Positions 31,369-32,222 of a stretch of DNA of 32,222 bases are shown here, piece by piece. The stretch is taken from NCBI GenBank assembly GCA_900548495.1, contig URKT01000012.1, forward strand, positions 1 through 32,222, written 5' to 3'. The translations under genes were made by a program, and so were the position numbers. The notes beneath the pieces were generated by a model. It was given only the letters and a program-made list of their open reading frames with translations. It was not told where the DNA came from and searched no databases. The first letter of the stretch is position 1. Every line of letters starts with the position of its first letter. Source of the stretch: an uncultured Collinsella sp. GTDB taxonomy: Bacteria; Actinomycetota; Coriobacteriia; Coriobacteriales; Coriobacteriaceae.

Positions 31369-31956
31369 ATGAGCGATTATGCAGACCAAACGGTCGCCGT
31401 GCTGGCGGTCCAAGGCGCATTTGCCGAGCACGAGGCAAGACTATCCGAGCTGGGCGCGCGCTGTATTGAGCTGAGGCAGGCGGCTGATTTAAAGCAGGAC
31501 TTTGACCGTCTGGTACTTCCCGGCGGCGAGTCTACCGTTCAAGGGAAGCTGCTAGATGAGTTGGGCATGCTCGAGGAGCTTCGCACCCGCATTGTTGAAG
31601 GCATGCCCGTCCTGGGCACCTGCGCCGGCCTGATTCTGCTGGCTCACGACCTTGCCGCCCATGACGATAAGGGCACGCCGCGCCTGGCAACCATGGATGT
31701 GCTCGTTGAGCGCAATGCCTACGGCAGGCAGCTCGGCAGTTTTCGAACCAAGGGGCAGGTAGCTGGCATCGACGGTGAAGTGCCGCTGACGTTTATCCGC
31801 GCGCCCCGCATCGTCGAGGTCCACGGCGACGCAAAGGCCTTAGCGAAAGTCGACGGCCGTATCGTCGCCGCGCGCCAAGGCAACCAGCTCGGCGTAACCT
31901 TCCACCCCGAACTCGACGAAGACACCCGCCTCCACGAACTGTTCCTACAAATGTAG
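31369..31956 (+). CDS. pdxT: PdxT: pyridoxal 5'-phosphate synthase, glutaminase subunit
   Basis: A 195-residue class I glutamine amidotransferase, AAAGGA site before ATG 31369. Catalytic residues are intact: Cys85 in LGTCAGLIL, and His179 with Glu181 in FHPELDED. LVLPGGEST (glutamine-binding) and FIRAPRI are characteristic of PdxT. It hydrolyses glutamine and sends ammonia into PdxS; the working complex is twelve PdxS with up to twelve PdxT. It ends the operon, followed by two hairpins instead of a further gene. Confidence 0.97.
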   Translation: MSDYADQTVAVLAVQGAFAEHEARLSELGARCIELRQAADLKQDFDRLVLPGGESTVQGKLLDELGMLEELRTRIVEGMPVLGTCAGLILLAHDLAAHDDKGTPRLATMDVLVERNAYGRQLGSFRTKGQVAGIDGEVPLTFIRAPRIVEVHGDAKALAKVDGRIVAARQGNQLGVTFHPELDEDTRLHELFLQM

Positions 31957-31979
31957 GCATCGAAATCAACAAACGAAAC

Positions 31980-32043
31980 GAGAGTGGATAATCTCCCACC
32001 TTGAGCATGAATATGGGCTCATACCGGGAGATTATCCACTCTC
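31980..32043. repeat. 18-bp perfect hairpin downstream of pdxT
   Basis: The arms at 31980-31997 and 32026-32043 (GAGAGTGGATAATCTCCC and its complement) pair perfectly. The 28-base loop contains a further five-base TGAGC/GCTCA stem. There is no T-run, so it is not a classic intrinsic terminator. It is more like a REP-type palindrome or an mRNA 3' end protector. Confidence 0.8.
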
Positions 32044-32051
32044 ATGCTACG

Positions 32052-32107
32052 TAGTCGTTGGGGACGTTCTTAAATGACCAGTCAAACAAGAACGTCCCCA
32101 ACGACTA
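32052..32107. repeat. 20-bp perfect hairpin, REP-like
   Basis: The arms at 32052-32071 and 32088-32107 (TAGTCGTTGGGGACGTTCTT and its complement) pair perfectly. The 16-base loop carries TGAC/GTCA. It begins nine bases after the previous hairpin. The right side is followed by TCTTTTA. Probably the transcript end of pdxST, or a dispersed palindromic element. Confidence 0.8.
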
Positions 32108-32111
32108 TCTT

Positions 32112-32222
32112 TTAGCAGGTCTGGATCATGGCAATGTCGATGTTTTGGCACCGACAGCGAGCGCCCACCAGAGCGAACAAATTGGCATGAAAAGAGGACG
32201 GCATAGACCTTCTGGTCATGCC
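32112..32222 (-). CDS. Possible C-terminal gene fragment at contig edge
   Basis: The minus strand reads open for 36 codons from the contig edge to a TAA at 32112, ending NIDIAMIQTC. Nothing about it is diagnostic; it could be the end of a gene that continues off the window, or repeat-derived sequence beside the hairpins. The stretch 32108-32222 holds nothing else recognisable. Confidence 0.25.
   Translation of the reverse strand, partial: GMTRRSMPSSFHANLFALVGARCRCQNIDIAMIQTC

Noticed and set aside
1..32222. tRNA or rRNA genes
   Set aside because: No T-loop consensus within a cloverleaf context and no conserved rRNA segments were found on reading.

Overview
This 32.2 kb window is chromosomal DNA of a GC-rich Gram-positive bacterium. 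I place it in the Actinomycetota, class Coriobacteriia, probably Collinsella or a close relative. The reasons are GC-rich codon use with strong Shine-Dalgarno sites, a DUF3516-type actinobacterial helicase, an LAQTG sorting signal, a PdxR/PdxST vitamin B6 locus, and gut-anaerobe genes (rubrerythrin, iron alcohol dehydrogenase). The genus is inferred from protein style, not from a marker gene. Bases 7-40 match an Illumina Nextera transposase adapter, so the left end is a library artefact; real sequence starts at about base 41.

Layout. (1) 41-532: 5' part of an FAD-linked oxidase gene, minus strand. (2) 878-4083: a plus-strand run of five genes, two small unknown proteins then three exported proteins, one with an LAQTG wall-sorting signal. 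(3) 4202-4918: a DUF554 membrane protein. (4) 5007-10625: a three-gene module of TerB-domain protein, BrxD-like ATPase and Lhr/BrxHI-like helicase, with a 12-bp perfect hairpin before the helicase. It looks like a reduced relative of BREX/Pgl modules and is the best candidate here for an under-described system. (5) 10652-15158, minus strand: XRE membrane regulator with a DUF4097 partner, then Elp3 and a spermidine-synthase-like protein. (6) 15426-17256, plus strand: a Trm9-like methyltransferase and a TrmB-like methyltransferase. With Elp3 next door this suggests a tRNA wobble-uridine modification locus. (7) 17566-20247: DUF3516 helicase. (8) 20328-23356, minus strand: DUF2130 coiled-coil/nuclease-like protein, metallophosphoesterase, a small charged protein and a HIRAN protein. 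(9) 23593-23676: a 27-residue membrane peptide resembling type I toxins. (10) 23782-26391, minus strand: aldehyde dehydrogenase and iron alcohol dehydrogenase, with a palindromic operator candidate. (11) 26648-27208: rubrerythrin. (12) 27451-28578: a nuclease-like accessory protein. (13) 28879-31956: divergent pdxR and pdxS-pdxT with direct-repeat operator candidates. (14) 31980-32107: two long perfect hairpins at the right end.

The most striking non-coding structure is a family of three 123-bp palindromic repeats (17322-17444, 27340-27462, 28760-28882). They align without gaps, and their shared terminal sequence carries stop codons in all three frames. Two of them provide the actual stop codon of the neighbouring gene. 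No rRNA, tRNA, CRISPR array or complete insertion sequence was seen. All calls come from reading the sequence; no database search was run.
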